This document shows positions 4,122-6,082 of a DNA stretch of 6,082 nt, piece by piece. Source of the stretch: Anaerolineae bacterium (GTDB lineage: Bacteria > Chloroflexota > Anaerolineae > E26-bin7). Every line of letters begins with the position of its first letter. The stretch's first letter is position 1. The notes below the pieces were generated by a model, which was not told where the DNA came from, did no database searches, and was given only the letters and a program-made list of their open reading frames with translations. The DNA is taken from contig JAOZOT010000226.1 in NCBI GenBank assembly GCA_029933115.1, positions 1 through 6,082 of the forward strand, in the 5' to 3' direction. A program made the position numbers and the translations under genes.

Positions 4122-6050
4122 ATGCCCCTGAGTCCCAACCAGCAACTATTCGAATACCGCATCGTGCGCATCCTGGGCCAGGGTGCCTTTGGCATCGTCT
4201 ACCTGGCCCATGACACGCTTCTCGACCGCCCCGTCGCCATCAAGGAACTGACCGTCACTGCCCAGACCGACGAGGTGGCTTTCAATCGCTTCATCCAGGA
4301 GGCCCGCGCCGCTGGCGGTCTGAACCATCCTCACATCGTCACCGTCTATGCCCTCAAGGTCGTGGAGGCCAATGTGTACCTGGTGATGGAGTACTTGGTG
4401 GGCGGCAGCCTGCGGGCGCTACTGGAGAAACGTGGTCCCTTACCGGTGGAGGAGGCGGTGCACATCGCTGCCGACGTGTGCGAGGGCCTGGCGGCGGCCC
4501 ATGCCAAGGGCATCGTCCACCGCGATGTAAAGCCGGAGAACATTCTGCTGGCTGAGGACGGGCGGGCGAAGATGGGGGACTTTGGCATCGCGCACGTGCC
4601 AAGGGGTGCGGGAGGCACGAGATTGACGCAGGTGGGCTTCCAGCCAGGGACGTTGTTGTACATGTCGCCAGAGCAGGTACATGGGCAGCGGGTGGATGTG
4701 CGGAGCGATGTGTATGGGATGGGAGTGGTGCTCTACGAGATGCTGACGGGGCGGCACTATGTGGACGTGGAGGCGTTAGGGCAGCAAGCACGGGAGATGG
4801 CGGGTTCCAACGTGATGCTGTTCCAGGCGCGATTGTATGAGTTGCTGGCGGAAGCGGTCTGTGAGCGGGAGCCGCAGGATGTGTGTGAGATGCGGCCAGA
4901 TGTACCGGAATGGGTAAGGGAGGCGGTGGCGGTGGCGCTGGCGAAGAGGGTGGAGGAACGGCCAACGGCTGCGGATTTGGCAAAGGTGCTCCGGAGCGGA
5001 GAAGCAGTGCGGGTTGACCAAGCGATGTATCCGGGCGCGGTGGATGTCGCGCTGGCTGAGGAGCACTTCAACCGTGGGCTGACCTACGGGCAGCAGGGCT
5101 GCTTGGACAAGGCCATTCGTGAGTACCAAGCTGCACTGCGCATCAATCCCAACTTGGCCGGGGTGCATCTCAACCTGGGTGGGGTCTACTACCAGCAGGG
5201 TCACTTGGACGAAGCCATTCGTGAGTTCCAGGCCGCGCTGCGCATCAACCCGGACTATGCCGACGCGCACTACAACTTGGGTTTGGCCTACGCAGATCAG
5301 GCCCGGATAGACAAGGCTATCCACGAGTTCCAGGCCGCGCTGCGCATCAACCCCAACCAGGCCGAGGCGCATCTCAACCTGGGCAGGGCCTACTACCAGC
5401 AGGGCCGATTGAACGAAGCCATCCGCGAGTGCCAGGCCGCCCTGCGCATCAACCCCAACTACGCCGAAGCCTATGTCGGTCTGGGCTTGGTTCATGCTCA
5501 GCAGGGCCAATTGGACCAAGCCATCCGCGCGTATCAGGCTGCGCTGCACATCAACCCTAACTACGCTGAAGCGTACCTCAACCTGGGCGGGATCTACTAC
5601 CAACAGGGGCGTTGGGACGAGGCCATCCGCGAGTGCCAGGCCGCCCTGCGCATCAACCCCAACTGCGCCGAAGCCTATGTCGGTCTGGGCTTGGTTCATG
5701 CTCAGCAGGGCCAATTGGACCAGGCCATCCGCGCGTATCAGGCTGCGCTACGCATCAACTCAAACGACGCCGAGGCGCACCTCAACCTAGGTGTGGCATA
5801 CGCAAAGCAGGAACGTCTGGATGAGGCGATCCGTGAATGGCAAATCGCAGCGCAGTTGGGGTCTGGACCGGCTCGCGCATTGTTGGCGGAACTCCACGTA
5901 GATCACAAGATAGGGGAGTTTGCTCCTGCGCCGTATACCGTGTCTGTGTGTCCCTACTGCGGCAGTGCGCTCAACAGATACGCCAGCCCTGATCGGTATG
6001 GAGAGCAGGTTGAGGTCTTTATGTGTGACAGGGAATGTTTAGCGGCGTGA
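4122..6050 (+). CDS. Soluble Ser/Thr protein kinase with eight TPRs and C-terminal zinc-ribbon motif (642 aa)
   Basis: ATG 4122 follows GGAGGA (4111-4116) by 5 bases. A complete Hanks/PknB-type kinase domain spans residues ~11-292: glycine loop G19-x-G21-x-x-G24, VAIK41, alphaC E60, H133-R134-D135 with K137 and N140, D153-F154-G155, activation-loop Thr candidates T166/T169/T177, S182-P183-E184 in place of APE, D196, and R280. All catalytic residues are present, so ATP-dependent Ser/Thr phosphorylation is expected. Residues 311-582 are eight consecutive 34-residue TPRs of the form NLG..Y..QG..DEAI...QAALRINPN, a protein-binding solenoid. The C-terminus has C610-x2-C613 and C635-x3-C639, a likely zinc ribbon. 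No transmembrane segment is present, unlike PknB with its PASTA sensor, so it is cytoplasmic. Substrates are unknown. TPR kinases of this kind are frequent in Chloroflexota and cyanobacteria. The kinase C-lobe coding DNA is strongly G-over-C biased compared with the TPR part. Confidence 0.95.
   Translation: MPLSPNQQLFEYRIVRILGQGAFGIVYLAHDTLLDRPVAIKELTVTAQTDEVAFNRFIQEARAAGGLNHPHIVTVYALKVVEANVYLVMEYLVGGSLRALLEKRGPLPVEEAVHIAADVCEGLAAAHAKGIVHRDVKPENILLAEDGRAKMGDFGIAHVPRGAGGTRLTQVGFQPGTLLYMSPEQVHGQRVDVRSDVYGMGVVLYEMLTGRHYVDVEALGQQAREMAGSNVMLFQARLYELLAEAVCEREPQDVCEMRPDVPEWVREAVAVALAKRVEERPTAADLAKVLRSGEAVRVDQAMYPGAVDVALAEEHFNRGLTYGQQGCLDKAIREYQAALRINPNLAGVHLNLGGVYYQQGHLDEAIREFQAALRINPDYADAHYNLGLAYADQARIDKAIHEFQAALRINPNQAEAHLNLGRAYYQQGRLNEAIRECQAALRINPNYAEAYVGLGLVHAQQGQLDQAIRAYQAALHINPNYAEAYLNLGGIYYQQGRWDEAIRECQAALRINPNCAEAYVGLGLVHAQQGQLDQAIRAYQAALRINSNDAEAHLNLGVAYAKQERLDEAIREWQIAAQLGSGPARALLAELHVDHKIGEFAPAPYTVSVCPYCGSALNRYASPDRYGEQVEVFMCDRECLAA
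5418..5555 (+). repeat. First copy of a 138-bp near-identical repeat inside the TPR array
   Basis: This stretch recurs exactly 204 bp downstream (5622-5759) with 4 mismatches in 138 bases: 5461/5665, 5519/5723, 5546/5750 and 5548/5752. The 204-bp offset equals two TPR units, indicating a recent two-repeat duplication or gene conversion. Confidence 0.85.
5622..5759 (+). repeat. Second copy of the 138-bp repeat inside the TPR array
   Basis: This is the downstream partner of 5418-5555, about 97% identical. Three of the four differences change the protein: Tyr to Cys at residue 515, and the two changes in the last codons, which turn the first copy's Leu-His into Leu-Arg (one of those two bases is silent). 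The other differences are synonymous. Identity drops sharply after 5759. Confidence 0.8.
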
Positions 6051-6082
6051 GTGACGCCGAATAAGTCGATTCCGCATTTGTG
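6051..6082. other. Sequence after the kinase gene, no feature seen
   Basis: Thirty-two bases follow the kinase stop to the window edge. They show no hairpin, T-run, ribosome binding site or start of a recognisable gene. Confidence 0.6.

Larger units (their letters stand above)
5052..5867 (+). repeat. Eight tandem 102-bp TPR-coding units
   Basis: These units encode residues 311-582 of the kinase, with strict 34-residue periodicity and no spacer residues. Conserved positions follow the TPR signature (L, G, Y, A, A and P at the usual places). The first units are more divergent at DNA level than units 4-7, and the last lacks the INPN ending (QLGSGPA instead). This is coding repetition, not a CRISPR or satellite array. 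Confidence 0.9.

Noticed and set aside
4354..4983. A 209-residue Pro/Ala-rich reverse-strand open frame
   Set aside because: It is antisense to the kinase C-lobe, where strong G-over-C bias removes stops; its composition is low-complexity.
4776..5714. A 312-residue open frame on the reverse strand
   Set aside because: It mirrors the TPR repeats in antisense, its own repetition follows the 102-bp period, and it has no independent ribosome binding site or domain.
5052..5867. Regular repeats considered as a CRISPR or satellite array
   Set aside because: The 102-bp period is continuous coding sequence for TPR motifs, with no spacers.

Overview
The window looks like chromosomal DNA from a free-living bacterium, most likely a Chloroflexota member. 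That guess is an inference. It rests on high G+C in the intact genes, strong Shine-Dalgarno sites, a soluble Ser/Thr kinase fused to TPR repeats, a SWIM zinc-finger/helical protein, and gene remnants typical of those genomes' conflict-gene repertoire. All convincing genes lie on the + strand.

Layout. Positions 1-59 hold the last codons of an upstream gene. Positions 60-807 are a gene graveyard. First comes an AT-richer, 5'-truncated and frameshifted gene with a nucleoside-deoxyribosyltransferase/TIR-like domain followed by a coiled segment. After it lies a HEAT-like fragment broken by a stop. At 834-1506 a well-formed sigma70-type promoter drives a two-gene toxin-antitoxin-like pair: a BrnT-like 90-aa protein, then a 109-aa protein with an antitoxin-like N-terminus and a zinc-ribbon-like C-terminus. 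At 1636-3357 is a 573-aa SWIM zinc-finger protein with a long helical C-terminus. Positions 3358-3808 contain no intact gene; an ORF broken by an amber stop and two small dyads are there. At 3809-4036 is a 75-aa protein of unknown function. At 4122-6050 is a 642-aa Ser/Thr kinase with eight 34-residue TPRs and a C-terminal four-cysteine zinc-ribbon motif.

How they fit together. The toxin-like and antitoxin-like genes are clearly one transcription unit. The SWIM gene and the kinase each have their own ribosome binding site and leader, and no shared pathway can be read from the sequence. The remnants suggest repeated gain and loss of accessory, defence-type genes here. The least usual items are the zinc-ribbon antitoxin candidate, the kinase-TPR-zinc-ribbon architecture with a recent 204-bp internal duplication, and the decayed TIR-like effector. 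I see no complete novel multi-gene system.
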